This document shows, piece by piece, positions 24,701 to 37,511 of a DNA stretch of 64,000 bases. Origin of the DNA: Acorus gramineus (lineage: Eukaryota > Streptophyta > Magnoliopsida > Acorales > Acoraceae). Under the pieces are notes generated by a model, which saw nothing but the letters and a program-made list of their open reading frames with translations, was not told where the DNA came from and ran no database searches. A program made the position numbers and the translations under genes. Numbering within the stretch: position 1 is the stretch's first letter; every line of letters starts with the position of its first letter. The stretch spans positions 12,534,311 through 12,598,310 of the forward strand of contig CM060854.1 in assembly GCA_030737835.1 (NCBI GenBank), written 5' to 3'.

Positions 24701-27276
24701 AACCGCAGGAACATAAGATTGGGTGATCTTTGCGGCCTTACACCTGTCCCCGTGGAGCTTCAATTGCTTGCCAACCAACCACATCCCTTCCACCAATGAG
24801 AACCTGGAGCACATACCAGTCGCCACCCCAAGCCAGCTCCAAATATGTCTCACCACTGGGCAAGAAAATATCAGGTCGCTCACTATTAATGTCTGCCATT
24901 GGAGGCCACCCCGCTCTCCGTGACTTTGTGAGGAGTTTCTCCAAGTAAAGCGTCCAAGAATGTGTTCACTTTGAGGGGGAGCTTAAACAACCATATCTTT
25001 TTTGCCTTCCGAGCAGTGGCCTCCAAAATTGACCTATCCCTCTGCAACCATCCGTAACAGCTCTTGACTGAACCCCTCACGAGCCTTGGGCTTCCAAACC
25101 ATTTCATCCGTCGCCTAAAGATGATGGGAGGTCTCCTGCAACTCCCCTAGAATGATTGCTGTGCACCAGCTTCCTCTTCAGTAGGGAGTCTGCCAACCCA
25201 AATGACCCAATGACCAGTCTCAGCCCCAGTTTCAAAATATTGGCAAACTGGTTCGTTTTTCAGAACCGCAATCTCATATAAGCTTGGAAAACGGTCAGGG
25301 AAGCAGGACTCCCCCACTCATATGTCATGCTAGAAGCTCATCGAAGACCCATCACCAACAGCCCAAAGAATAGCCTTTTGGAACTCTTCCGAACAAGACA
25401 AGATTCCTTTCCATATTTTTGATGAACAGTAAGACACACGGGGAAATCTAGCATGGATGGCTCTACTGCATGTGTATCTGGACCCAACTACCTGACACCA
25501 TAGGAGATGGAACCACTGCCAAAGCCATTTGCAAAGCATAGCATTATTCATGTCCTCCAAATTCATAATACCAGCCCGTCCCTCCTCCTGCAAATTTTAT
25601 ATAGAAGATCTGCGAATGTTGTTTCTGGCAGTTTATTCAATGATTTGAGTGGACAATATGATGCTGATTGATAGAAATTTATAGAAACTTGTTAATCTGG
25701 ATGAAATTGAAAATTACTGCATTGGGCTTGTATAATTTGGCCAGCTTTGGTTTATTTGTACAAGTAAAATTGGCAGAAGTAAGGTATATGCTCATATTTT
25801 GTTAGAAGAAAGGTATATGATCATATTCTAGGATCATTCCTGCACATTTTCTGCTGTACAAGTTGAGCTCAGAAAATAGGAACAATGTTTTTTTAGAGAG
25901 AAAGCATACATGTAATGTTAAAATATACGACCACAGTAGGACGTTATTTGCTGATTCGAAGGGTGCTCATTGTACTCTAGAAGTCCTAGAGAGCCCTGAC
26001 ACATCCTGCTCTGGTAATATTGGCATCACAATTCTATCTTCTCCGTTATAGAATCTACCCAATAATTTGCATCATAAAGGTCACTTAGATTTGGTCTTTA
26101 ACTGCATGTCTGCATTTATGATCTGTAAAATTGAAACATCGATTGGAATTGAAATCTCTTCTTTTCCCTGTCTTGCCAGTATACATGAACTAGTAGCATC
26201 CCCTCTAGGAACTACCAATCCTATGCAGATGTTCTAATAAAGGGGAGAATTATGTGTTTAGCAAACATGCTTTTGGGGTCAAGGCTGTAATGATTTATAG
26301 TAGTTCTGTTGATTTTGTGTCATCAAAATAGAGAATCCCCTGTTTATTTAATAACCAGATTCAACAGTGCTGTTTGTTCCCCTGTTTATTTATTAGCCAG
26401 ATTCAAAGTTTCCATGGGACAATGATTCTTATACGCATAGAGATTGCGTGAAAATGATTTTTCTGAGAATCTGAGTTGAACCTCCATCCTCGATTATGGT
26501 AACTTTGGTTCAGGAGGTGGCCATTTCAGATCTGTTGGGGGTGTGGAGGCCTCCTTAACTTCTTGTAATTTGAAGTTCTTTTAGTTTTATTGTTATATAG
26601 ATCCCTCGTCTCCTAACGTTCGGGGGCTTTCTATTTTTTAAAATTGCTCCTATACTTTTTTTTTTAAAAAAAAAAAACAACTCCTATGGGAAAACAAAAA
26701 TCACATTATAATTTTTTTATCCTACCAATCCAACATCAATGGTTCATTTTCTTGCAGTTCAGTGGCAAAACAGTGGGTATTGTGGGGCTGGGCAGGATCG
26801 GAATGGCCATCGCGAAGAGGGCCGCAGCCTTTGGTTGCCCCATCAGCTACTACTCAAGAACAGAGAAACCAGAGACCAATTTCAAATACCATCCCACCAT
26901 CATCGAACTGGCCTCCAACTGCAACGTCCTCGTGGTCGCGTGCCCTCTCACTGAGGAGACCCACCACATCGTGAACCGTGATGTGATGGACGCGCTGGGC
27001 CCAAAAGGCGTGCTGGTCAACATTGGCCGAGGGTCGCATGTGGATGAGCCTGAGCTCGTGAAGGCGCTGGTTGAGGGGCGGTTGGGAGGGGCCGGGCTCG
27101 ACGTGTATGAAGAGGAGCCGCACGTACCAGAAGAGCTGTTTGGGCTCGAAAACGTGGTTCTGCTGCCGCACGTGGGGAGCGGGACGTTGGAGACTCGGAA
27201 GGTGATGGCAGACCTGGTGCTTGGAAACCTGGAGGCGCATGTGCAGAATAAGCCATTGTTGACTCCGGTGGTTTGA
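21765..27276 (+). CDS. HPPR: Hydroxyphenylpyruvate reductase (NAD(P)H-dependent D-2-hydroxyacid dehydrogenase)
   Basis: Two exons, 21765-22190 and 26758-27276, join in phase 0 (donor gttagg, acceptor tcttgcag) to give 314 residues, the usual length of plant HPPRs. The enzyme reduces 4-hydroxyphenylpyruvate (also hydroxypyruvate and glyoxylate) to the 2-hydroxyacid; in some plants it leads to 4-hydroxyphenyllactate for rosmarinic-acid-type esters and affects tocopherol supply. Exon 1 encodes the N-terminal substrate domain ([34 protein letters not shown]). Exon 2 encodes the Rossmann domain: GLGRIG (152-157), YYSRT after beta-2, which suggests NADPH preference, then catalytic Arg233 (NIGRG), Glu262 (YEEEP) and His280 (LLPHVGSG). 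No signal peptide is seen, so it is probably cytosolic. Exons are GC-rich while the 4567-bp intron is AT-rich and holds a LINE. The open frame past 22190 is intron read-through. Confidence 0.95.
23280..23850. repeat. Possible MITE or diverged repeat in the HPPR intron
   Basis: The segment contains several copies of 'actcaaat/atttgagtaa' in both orientations and phrases such as 'ggttggagagg', 'ggattggagatgctct' and 'ggctggagatggcc', which are typical of the ends of short plant DNA transposons. Boundaries and target duplications could not be set. Confidence 0.3.
24357..25587 (-). mobile_element. 5'-truncated LINE (non-LTR retrotransposon) in the HPPR intron
   Basis: On the minus strand the fragment encodes the end of a LINE reverse transcriptase ([20 protein letters not shown] near 25560) and the zinc-binding RVT region ([38 protein letters not shown] near 24880). 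It ends in poly-A, seen as a T run from 24357 to 24370 on the plus strand. An 11-bp target duplication CTGCAAATTTT flanks it (24346-24356 and 25588-25598; the T-rich edge is ambiguous). Frames are broken by stops. It is a typical 5'-truncated insertion of about 1.2 kb and lies antisense to the host gene. Confidence 0.85.
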
Positions 27277-28213
27277 TCTATTGTTTTGAATGGAAGGGAT
27301 GATAAAATTGGAGTTTGGAAATTATGATTCTTGGCTTCTGATTGTTTTGGATCATCAGGTTTTCAATGGTCCTGTGGATGCTTGTAAGTTATAAAGCTTT
27401 GAAAAATAAAATAGGAAATGTGGATTCTATTCTATATCATACCTATTATCATACAGTCTGTTTGCGGATGAACTTTTCATTTCCTGACCCATAAATATGT
27501 CATCACAGCTCTACGTATAATTCGCACATGCTTAAAATTGTAAACGATATATTTTTAATAAAAAAATGTATTGTTAAATTATAAACATTATATTTTAATA
27601 AAAAAATGTATCATCAAATAAAATTACATGGCGAGTCCGAAACATCTCTCTATTTTAAAAGAGCAAAAAGATAAAATTTTGAGATGTTACAGTAATTTTT
27701 TTAATGTTTTTTTTTTTTTCTTTTTTTGTATATTTATGTACACTTGTATAAAGACTTGATCTTTTAAAACGTAGGTTTATCCAACCAATGATGGCTGTGA
27801 AAAACTTTTATCTCCAACGACACTTGTTGACGCAGTCAATCAGTTTTTCTGGTTCAAGCTGATTAACAAGCGCCACCATCATTTTTCTCTTCCCCAACGT
27901 AAAACTGAGTTTCTAATCCGATGCTAAGTAATTAGTAATTGATATCGGACAGCAAATATTTACTTTTCTTATTAAACAAAAAAAAAAAAAAAAACTCAAA
28001 ACTATTACATAACATAACAATAAATATAAAAAAATACACAAAAGATATAGACTGCAAACCACTACAACTCTCCTTATAATCTCACAAAAAGCAGAGGATT
28101 CCAGGGAGGGGAAAAAAAAAAAAACTAATCACATATGTACAATTTAAGACTACAGAGGGCATCAGCTCATCTTGAAATATGCTCTTCTGGGTCTACTTGA
28201 ATCACCCACCAAT
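27277..28213. other. Intergenic region between convergent HPPR and dynein light chain genes
   Basis: The two genes converge on this interval, so it should contain both 3'UTRs. It is AT-rich with A and T runs. A repeated phrase, 'taataaaaaaatgtat', occurs at about 27557 and 27597. No gene was seen. Confidence 0.6.
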
Positions 28214-28775
28214 TCAATGAGAAGCACCTTTAAAGACGAGGAAGTTGAGGGTTTCCAAACAGAAGTAGATGAAGGTCCCATGCTTGTGAGTGAAGAAGCA
28301 CCCGAAGTTGGATCCCACCACACATTGCCACCCTGACCCATATATCGAATCGAACTCCTAAAAAAAAAAAAAAAGAGTTTTACGAGTGCCGACACATTCA
28401 GTCATTTTTAATTTTACCATCAAGTCTGTATCTATGACTTCTATAATCGAATACATACTTACCAAAATATATATATAACTACATATGGTTTTCAAAAAAA
28501 AATTATAGAACGGACTGACCATAGCATTTTTTAAAAAATGTTTAATAATACTTGTTAGTGATGAAGTGAGAAAGAAAAAAAGAATACCCAATACAGATAC
28601 AGGGAAGTGAAAGCCAAAAAACAAAAAGGGGGGATACTTTTTTTATGTGGGCAGCGATGCTCTTGCAATCAGAGACGTCGTAGAGATCGAGAGCTTGAGA
28701 GGCAGAGGTCATGGCCTTCATCTGCATCTTCACTGGCATGTCTGTGTCTTGTATCATTGCCTTCCCTTCTAACAT
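28214..28775 (-). CDS. LC8-type dynein light chain, two exons
   Basis: On the minus strand, exon 1 (28775-28638) encodes MLEGKAMIQDTDMPVKMQ... to AAHIKK, and exon 2 (28357-28214) encodes EFDSIYGSGWQCVVGSNFGC ... LNFLVFKGASH and a TGA. The intron begins gtatcc and ends ttttttag, in phase 0. The 93 residues equal the family's usual size. LC8 proteins are small homodimeric hubs that bind short linear motifs in partners. Flowering plants lack dynein motors, so the role there is as an adaptor (for example at nuclear pores or in autophagy). Recognised LC8 features are the SASQALDLYDVSDCKSIAAHIKK helices and the strand set GWQCVVGSNFG, FTHKHGTFIYF. Exon 2 lies in a different frame from the longest ORF of that region, so simple ORF calling misses it. 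Confidence 0.93.
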
Positions 28776-28783
28776 CTTTGCAG

Positions 28784-28818
<35 letters not shown>

Positions 28819-30853
28819 CAATGGGAAAAATTAAAAAAAAAAAAAAAAACTATGTGAAGACCAGCTAAATAAAGAGACACAAAACTAGATACAAAGAAGG
28901 TTCCAGGTGTGAGAAGGTGTCAATTGCATGCAAAAGGTATTTTCCGGGTGGGGGCACGACTACCGAGGTTAGGTTTGATTTTTTTTTTTTTTTTTACTTC
29001 ACTTGATTGGGGTGGATGAATGAGTGAGTGAGTTTGGGGTCTTTTTAATTTTGTGGAGGAGACAAAAACATGCAGTGATAATGGATAGAGCTGGAAGTGT
29101 GAGGGGATAAGGCAAGGATTCCGTGGGGAATCATTCATTGATTAATAAAATAAGACCTTTGTTACAAGTAGTGTCGCGTGGACAGTCTCACTAACTTTTC
29201 AATGAATTATAAACTTCTTTGTATCTTCTTAAAACAATGTATATAACTTCTTTTTTTCTTTTACAATGATTAAAAATTATTCATTTAATTCAATAAGATA
29301 TATAAAAAGAGAATATATAATTTAATGAATTGAACAATTTTATTTATAAAAAGTATAAAAAAAATTTAATTAAATACATATTTTGATACAACAAGTAAAA
29401 GAAACTAATAAAATACATGAATCTGTATTTGAATTGAAAACTATAGAAAGGGCAGAGTTTAAATAGTGCTCTTTTCAGTGAGAGGGACCTCATACTTTGT
29501 CCATTTTAGGAGACGTCAAGACTTGTATTAAAAAGGAACTGGAAAGTAATTGGAGAATGGGAGAGAGAGTCGTCATGGCAGTCATTTCCACGTCCCACTG
29601 ATTTTTTTTTTTAATTTATTTTGATAGTTATCTAGTTATCCATTAAAAGACATTTTATAAGAAAACTAGTGAGATGTAGGCGTAGTTGCGCATAATTGAA
29701 AATACGTTAACTGAATAAAATAGATTAAATTGTATAAATATTTAATTTTATAACAGATTGTAATGAAAACTGTAAATGACACAAGTGAAAAATATGCCAT
29801 ATGAACTCACAACATTTATATTTCAAAGTAAAAAATAAAAATTTACCTATTTAGCCCCGAATTAAATGAACTTATTTTTTATCTTAAAAAAAAAAAATCA
29901 TACCTCAGTTAGAAAAATCATACTTCGTTGGATGACTATTAGATTGTTAAATAGGTATATGAGACTGTATTAGGACTGTGTATAACAAAGCTCATTCTTT
30001 TTCCAACTATGGTGCACGGCAATGCTCCATGCGGGAAGACTTGGTTTTCCCATTTCTTAAACCAACATTGGATCTCACCAGTCCAACCCCATTTCCAATC
30101 TTAATTCTAGTAATTTCAGTTTACAAGTGTTTTAAATTTTTTTTTAAAATAGTATACCTCATCTAATGATGTACATGTTTTTATAAAAAAATGAAATATA
30201 TGTTCCAATAAATTACATGGATACATTTATAAAAAATATTAAAAAATCATTTTGAAGATATATCTTGTTAATGTGAGCATAAGCGTCATTAATTTTCTAT
30301 CGACGCATATAGAACTGGAATTGAGGTTGAAAACGGATTTGGGTGTAATAGCGCCCAATTTCATTTCCATCATTTTAAATGAAACTAAAGAAGGGCATAT
30401 CCATCATTTTAAATGAAACTAGCCAGTAAATGCACCATAGTTATTTATCCCTGTTGGATAACAAATTTATCAAAATAGCAGGTTGGCGAATTCTTTTCTT
30501 CTTTGTACCACTTTATATATGGTATAGTATATAGATAAATGTGCCTTCAAACTATTTGAAAGCATGTTTTCTTGCATGTTTTTCAATCAAGAATTTGGGT
30601 ATCCATGTCACCGGCGCAAAAAAATACTCAGCTCGTGGATGCTCAGGCCATTCTTTATGTTTCCTTCATAGCTAGTCCCATTTGTAGTTCAAAAACAATC
30701 TTCCATCCGTCTACACACTAGGATAATACAGTATACATTATAAGTAGTGTATAGTGCATTATCACTATATACAAGAATAATTTTTTTATTTTTCAAAGAA
30801 TGCTAGTGTATCACAATGTGTATTTTATTTTTTTATAATAGTAATTATTTTAA
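28776..30853. other. Intergenic region upstream of the dynein light chain gene
   Basis: The stretch is AT-rich with several homopolymer runs (for example T runs at 28979-28996 and 29605-29613). No coding region or structured repeat was identified. The distal boundary is the first MULE. Confidence 0.5.
28788..28815. repeat. (GA)n microsatellite in dynein light chain leader
   Basis: About 14 GA units lie just upstream of the ATG of the dynein light chain. On the transcribed strand this is a CT tract in the probable 5'UTR, a common feature of plant leaders. Confidence 0.75.
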
Positions 30854-31350
30854 CAGTGCTGCTACCCAGGCCCCAAAAATTAGGCCCCATTGTTGAGCCC
30901 CAATAGGTGGCATAATCCTATTGGTCCAATGTTTGACTTTTTCTAACCACCAAAAGGCCAATTACACAACTACCCTTATCATTAATATCCTCATTAAAAT
31001 CGTAACCGAATCCCACAAATTGGGGCACCATTAATTCCTCTCCCCAAAGTAACCGAATTCCACAAATGGGGGCACCATTAATTCCTCTCCCCAATAAAAT
31101 TTGAATGTTAGGGTTCCGATTTGGGCAAAGCCATATGAATGAAAAAAAAAAGAAAAAAAATTAGGCGATCAAGATTTCAATCCATCTGATTCTCTTCCCC
31201 AACAAACCGTTAACAATGGCGAATAAAAAAGGATAGATTTCTTCTGCCAATCGAAACTTAACTGTCATTTTGTATTTGTTTTTTTTTTTTTTTGACAAAA
31301 AAAAAAAAAAAACAGGTCATTTGTATCTGATAAAAAAGTCACATTTTTTT

Positions 31351-31610
31351 TTTTTGCACTTCTTGCAAATGTGGAATCCAATCAAGAAACTGCCTCAGTT
31401 GTGAAATTTTTCCTTCCGTGCATCTGAATTTCTTCCGTTAATACTGTGTATCTGAAATTCGGCAGTGTATCTAGATTAATTTTTTGCACTTCTTGCAAAT
31501 GTGAAATCCAATCAAGAAACTGTCTCAGTTGTTGAATTTTCCCTTCTGTGCATCTGAATTTCTTTTGTTAATACTGTGTATCTGAAATTCGACAGTGTAT
31601 CTTGATTTGG
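31351..31610. repeat. 130-bp tandem duplication in the non-autonomous MULE
   Basis: Two copies of a segment starting 'tttttgcacttcttgcaaat' lie at 31351-31480 and 31481-31610, ending 'tgtgtatctgaaattcg...'. The large MULE has one copy in its right subterminal region (reverse complement near 57990-58110). Confidence 0.8.
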
Positions 31611-31818
31611 GAAATCACAAATGTTTTATGTTTTCCTGTGCACACCATTCATATTCTGCTTCGAATGATGCAATTAGCCTGTAATATCAGATACTTGTAT
31701 CTGAAAATCATTTTAAGATACAGTGCTGTATCTTAAAACCAAACAAAAACCATGTGGATTTTGAATTACCAAACATGTTAATTAGCAGTACATATATTTT
31801 AAAAAAAGTCCTTCAAGC

Positions 31819-31856
<38 letters not shown>

Positions 31857-32236
31857 CAATTAGAAATTAAATATGAATCAGATAAACTTTAATCAATTCC
31901 ATGGAGAAATAAAATGTCAAACTTCAAATTGTGCTTGAAACAGGTTTTAAGATACACATTTCACATTCAGACACACCTCAATAGTTATTATCTACTATGC
32001 TGGAGAAGCAGCCAATTATATTTGATTCATTTTTTGAGTTAAGGTATACCTAATAAAAAGTCTCACATACACATCACAATAGACATACATTCCACATACA
32101 ATTTGACATTGATTTGCATTTCACATAGATGTCTAATACAAATTTCAGATACACCATCAAATTCAGATACATCTATCACTGTATCAAATACAATGTTATC
32201 TCGTTCACATTTTGCTGATCAGCCAAATCAATCACT

Positions 32237-33460
32237 TCCTTTGGTAAACTGGTTTCCATTTCACATGAATCGTAGATGTCTTCCAAATAATTTGATTATT
32301 CAAATGTGTCATCCATATAATCCTCCTCACTGCCTGTTGAAAAATAGAAAAGAAGTCACATGTTATAAAATTAAAATTAAGATACAGTGCTGTATCTTAA
32401 AACCAATACATACCATATGAATTTTGAATTATCGGACATGTTATTTAGCAGTACATATTTTCAAATAAAGTCCTTCAAACCTTTATATGTATATACGTAT
32501 ATGACAATTAGCAATTAAATATTGATCAAGTACACATTAATCAATTCCATAGAAATAAAATGTCAAAAATTCATTTTAAGATACAGTGCTGTATCTTAAA
32601 ACCAAACAAAAACCATGTGGATTTTGAATTACCAAACATGTTAATTCCTTTGGTAAACTGGTTTTCATTTCACATGAATCGTAGATGTCTTCCAAATAAT
32701 TTGATTATTCAAATGTGTCATCCATATAATCCTCCTCACTGCCTGTTGAAAAATAGAAAAGAAGTCACATGTTATAAAATTAGAATTAAGATACAGTGCT
32801 GTATCTTAAAACCAATACAAACCATATGGATTTTGAATTACCGGACATGTTATTTAGCAGTACATATTTTCAAATAAAGTCCTTCAAACCTTTATATGTA
32901 TATACGTATATGACAATTAGCAATTAAATATTGATCAAGTACACATTAATCAATTCCATAGAAATAAAATGTCAAAAATTCATTTTAAGATACAGTGTTG
33001 TATCTTAAAACCAAACAAAAACCATGTGGATTTTGAATTACCAAACATGTTAATTCCTTTGGTAAACTGGTTTCCATTTCACATGAATCGTAGATGTCTT
33101 CCAAATAATTTGATTCTTCAAATGTGTCATCCATATAATCCTCCTCACTGCCTGTTGAAAAATAGAAAAGAAGTCACATGTTATAAAATTAAAATTAAGA
33201 TACAGTGCTGTATCTTAAAACCAATACAAACCATATGGATTTTGAATTACCGGACATGTTATTTAGCAATACATATTTTCAAATAAAGTCCTTCAAACCT
33301 TTATATGTATATACGTATATGACAATTAGCAATTAAATATTGATCAAGTACACATTAATCAATTCCATAGAAACAAAATGTCAAAAATTCATTTTAAGAT
33401 ACAGTGCTGTATCTTAAAACTAAACAAAAACCATGTGGATTTTGAATTACCAAACAAGTT
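32237..33460 (-). repeat. Three tandem 409-bp units carrying a transposase exon fragment
   Basis: Units start at about 32237, 32645 and 33054. Each contains, on the minus strand, a splice acceptor (tatttttcaacag) and an exon reading SEEDYMDDTFE...LEDIYDSCEMETSLPK. This exon matches 43921-44020 of the large MULE. The adjoining intron holds the dyad aagatacagtgctgtatctt. The units therefore amplified an intron-exon block of the transposase gene. The 105-residue open frames seen on the plus strand are shadows of the repeat. Confidence 0.85.
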
Positions 33461-34310
33461 AATTAGCAGTACATATACTTTAAAAAAAGTCTTCGAAGCC
33501 TTTATATATATATGTATGTATGTATGACAATTAACAATTAAATATGAATCAGATAAACATTAATCAATTCCATGGAGAAATAAAATGTCAAACTTCAAAT
33601 TATACTTGAAAATAAAATCAAGATACACGTGTATCTGGAAATGAACCGTGCAATTCAAATAACCTCCACAGATCCAACTGAAAAAAAAAAATTGATTTCG
33701 ATGTTTGTTTTCACTTCCACCATTAAATCTAGATCTAAAATAAATGTAAAGAACAGTTAAAAAATCAGATCAATGTGAATTATTCAGATCTAAAACAGTC
33801 TAACATGAATGGATCGCCATTGTTTCCACCACAACCGTGTAAAAATCTTAGTCTCAACCGATCAAAATAAAAAAAAAATTACGATGCTTGTTTTTATTTT
33901 CACAAATAAAACTGGATCTAAAAAGTCTAAATCGTCAATTTTTGGGGGTTCCGATTGACCTAACCTGAATGTTTGCACCACAAACAGATCGCACAAAAAC
34001 AAAGACGAGTTTTCTTTTTGTCTTCTCTTCTCCGCCGATCATATATGAATTTGATGTTTGATTTTTGTTTTCGTTACGAGAGAACAATCGGAAAAATAAA
34101 AAAACTCGTTGTGAGAGAGAAGAAGTGATTTCCAAATCGTAACTAATCCCATAATTATCGGACCGGTTATAGAATCTTCATTTATGGAAATCAATGAAGA
34201 GCTTGATTGTAGGGGGGGGGGGGTAATATAGAAAATTCACACTTGCCACCTCATGGGGCTTAGTATGGGGTCTACCAACTGGGGCCCAAGAATCATTATT
34301 GTTATTTTAA

Positions 34311-37300
34311 TAAACGAGTGTATTTTTTGAAAGATAAAACCAATGAGAGTTGTAATTGAAACTGTATTGGACATCATTTTCCTTACCTTCATGACTTGGT
34401 TTTTCAAATTCTTTTTCCTTTAGTTTTGTTCTCTCTTTCTATTATCTCTCATTCCCAATTTTAATCTTCGTTCTCTCCACAGGGTGGAGTAATAAGAGAA
34501 AAATAAGTAAGAATAGACATGAAATAGGAAAATAAAGTTTTTGTGTGAGGAAAATAAAGTGATATTTGAATGTCGGAATAATAAACAATAAAGGAGTATA
34601 GTAATCCCCCTTTACTCATGAAATTAGCCTATTTCAACAACAATCATAAATAGATCCCACATTTTTTATTTTTTATTTATTTCAAATAATCCGTTATCAC
34701 CTCTTATACATCAATGAGATCCATGTCAAATTAATTTTTTATACCTTATTCACATTTTATTCTTTATCAATCAAACACTCTAACCTTTAGCCCCCGTTTG
34801 TTTCTGATATAAGACCCCGGATAACCCTGGATAAGAATTTTTAAGTGTTTGTTTACCCTAGATAACCCTTGATAAAGTATGCCAGAATAAACCCTGATAG
34901 AGTGGTATATGGATTCCAATCAACCCGTGGAATTAAAGTTATCTTAGGTTACCACTGTCAAATCAACTATCATCACCTCTTATAAATCACATGTCAAATC
35001 AACTATCATTACTTTTTTACCTTTTATAAATCCTTATCCATATTTTTTTCACATTTTACCCAAACAACAAAACATTTATTCTTACGTTTACCAACGAGAA
35101 TAATTCAAAACACAATTAAACACAAAATCACTTTATCTTTATTTATACCCACTTATGCTTGGATAAATGTATATCCTAGAATAAAACCTATCCCCGTTCC
35201 AAACGGGGGCTTATTGTTACGTTTCACAACGAGAATAACTGAAAACACAACCAAACATAAAATCACTTATTTTATTGATTAAGTCAACAATTATTGGAAT
35301 AAGTATAAATTCCAGAATAGTTTATGTTTCTATCCAAATGGATCCTTATGGTGTCCATAAATAAAAATAAAAATAAAAATAAAAAACCCAATGATCCTCA
35401 AGACTTATATTAAAGCACACAGGTCCCCTTACCGATCATTATTTTTGTGACAAATCCTTCATTAACATTATTCCGGAGAGAGAGTGGAGGATACAAATGT
35501 AGGAATGACGAAAAAAAAAAGGAAGGAAATACAGATAGCTACTGGGTTAGGTGACAGTTCTCAAGGTGGCTCTGGATTTATTTCTTTATTTATTTTAGGT
35601 CACTCACCAGTGGTCCCCCCCCCCCCCCCCCCAAACCAGCACCTGCAGCTATGCATCATCTTTTGCAGGTGACATTAACCTCCTCACCAACCTGACTATC
35701 CATTTTAACTAATCCAGTCACACATTCACACCTTCCTTTCTTTCATTCATGCAGCGCCAAAAAAAAAAAAATTTGTATCTAAAAATTGTCTCCCCACGCA
35801 CCTGGTGCAGTGATGAGGACACCCTCTTTTGGTGGAGGGATGGGTTCCTCGAGGTACAATGTATTAATTTTAAGTCCCTTTGACTTCTTTTATTTTTTTT
35901 AAAATCCCTAAAGTCCCTCAGGCATTTTTCCGGGCCCCTGACAGTTACTGCCATTAGATTGAGCATTTAATCTTCTCGTTTTATCCTTTAACTACCTTGT
36001 GTAAACCCTTAAATTGCCTCTGAATACTGTTAATTTTTTATTTTTTTTTTGCTTGGTAAATGTTGTATTACTGTGAAACTTGCAAATATACAGAGAATTT
36101 CAGTCTCATTGCTTATAAGGTATTCAATGCAAAACTACATAAAAGTATACATTATTAAGTGCATTGGCTACATTGTTACAAAATTCAAACTTTTGAGAGT
36201 TACTTGATTCAAGAACATCCAAAATTACATCAAAGATGAACAAATCCATAACAGAACCATTCAAAACTACATCAAAGAAGGAAACATTTAATTAAACATT
36301 CACCAAAAACATATATTGGTGGATTCATGGGAGAAGCAATAGATTCGAGATGGAGTGAGAAGCAATTGAGCTGGGATGGAGGGAGAGAGGACTCTTTGTT
36401 GCGATGAAAAAAGGGGCACGAGGTGGAGTGGGAAGCACCATCATCCTTCCTTGATGGAGAGTAAAAGAAAGAGAAAGAGGTGAAAATAGGGACAAGTGAA
36501 AATGTAGGATGTGGGGTATCAAAAATAGATAAGGACAACAGTAGGGTACAGGTGGTGGAGGGCCACCATCTGCGAGGGTTGGGAAGAGAAGGGTTTCACA
36601 AAGAAGAGAAAGGGCTGAGAGTTAAAAAGGAAGTTAAATGGCTGGAGTTGACCAGATTTGGATGGAAAGACCCAAACATAATAGGTTTTAGGATGCAAGG
36701 ACCTATTGTTAGGTTGAAAAAATTGCAAGGACTTAAAATTAAGGACTTAAAATTAATATAGGGGTATGCTAAGGGGACTGTAATTAATCTCCTCAAAATA
36801 AAAATTATTTGATATTCGAACATTCAAATATCAGGAAATAGCACTGAGTTAAATAGAATTAGCCCAATTTATGAATAGTCTCCAGTCCAGCTTGATCAAA
36901 GATTAAGACTTCAAGAACAAGCAGCATTTCTCCTTCATTTAAAGATTATTGCATAGTTAACTAGCTAAAGGTGAACATGCCAAATGCTCGGGGATTATAT
37001 ACTATATATAGTACTAACCACACCTGCAGTTCAAGTAACACACAAGCAGCATTCCAAACATGTAACTAGGACCTGGTTGAAAACCAGTGCCAAGTATGTT
37101 CATCACTTCTAAAAGTTGTGATAGGGGAAACTAAATTCTCATTCAGATACCCTCAAAAGTGTCTTCCATCATGACCTGTAGAACAACTTCCCAATGGAAA
37201 TTATACCTTTCATTCTCCAGACTTTGGGACGGATTCCCACCCAAGTTGCCATCCAAGTCACAAAATTTATAAATGTCCTTACAAGGACTAAATCCATAGA

Positions 37301-37511
37301 TTATATATAGCATCAGTCAAAGATCATTTCTTAAATAAAAACATAGTATATCGCTGCAACTACTATGGAGTAATATAACTCATCTGTTATAGTTGTTCAT
37401 CTTGTTTGCCGGTCTAGATAACGTTAGGTTGGGGTGGGGAAAACCACTCATCAGCAGAAATAGCTACACAGGTTTCCAGGTCTCTTGATTTCAAGATACA
37501 ACATCAACCTG
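34311..37511. other. Intergenic region with short transposon remnants
   Basis: Apart from the MITE at 34790-35210, the region contains a C tract at about 35617-35633 and several short ORFs on both strands near 36270-36760 with no recognisable domain. The last few hundred bases should hold the 3'UTR of the La gene. Confidence 0.5.
34790..35210. mobile_element. Tourist-like MITE (PIF/Harbinger type)
   Basis: The terminal inverted repeats are GCCCCCGTTTGTTTCTGATA at the left and, reverse-complemented, GCCCCCGTTTGGAACGGGGA at the right. A 3-bp TTA direct repeat flanks the element (34787-34789, 35211-35213). The length of 421 bp, the lack of coding and the TTA duplication fit Tourist-type MITEs. 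Confidence 0.75.

Larger units (their letters stand above)
30854..34301 (-). mobile_element. Non-autonomous Mutator-like element (MULE), 3.4 kb
   Basis: A 9-bp direct repeat TTATTTTAA flanks it (30845-30853 and 34302-34310). The left end reads CAGTGCTGCTACCCAGGCCC. The right end, reverse-complemented, reads CAATAATGATTCTTGGGCCC. Both ends have the family theme of GGGCCCC, GGTTAGACCCC or TTAGGCCCC, AGCCCCATGAGGTGGCA. Each end matches one end of the 15.7-kb MULE at 42856-58574: this right end matches that left end, so this copy is in inverted orientation. It has no intact gene. It keeps reverse-strand fragments of the transposase gene's first exons, triplicated at 32237-33460, and a duplicated 130-bp segment at 31351-31610. 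Confidence 0.88.

Noticed and set aside
32103-33286. Three 105-codon plus-strand open frames with similar sequences
   Set aside because: They arise from the 409-bp tandem repeat. The meaningful coding remnant is on the other strand and matches the transposase exon.
36272-36823. Short open frames on both strands
   Set aside because: No recognisable domain, overlapping in several frames and no convincing splice partners.
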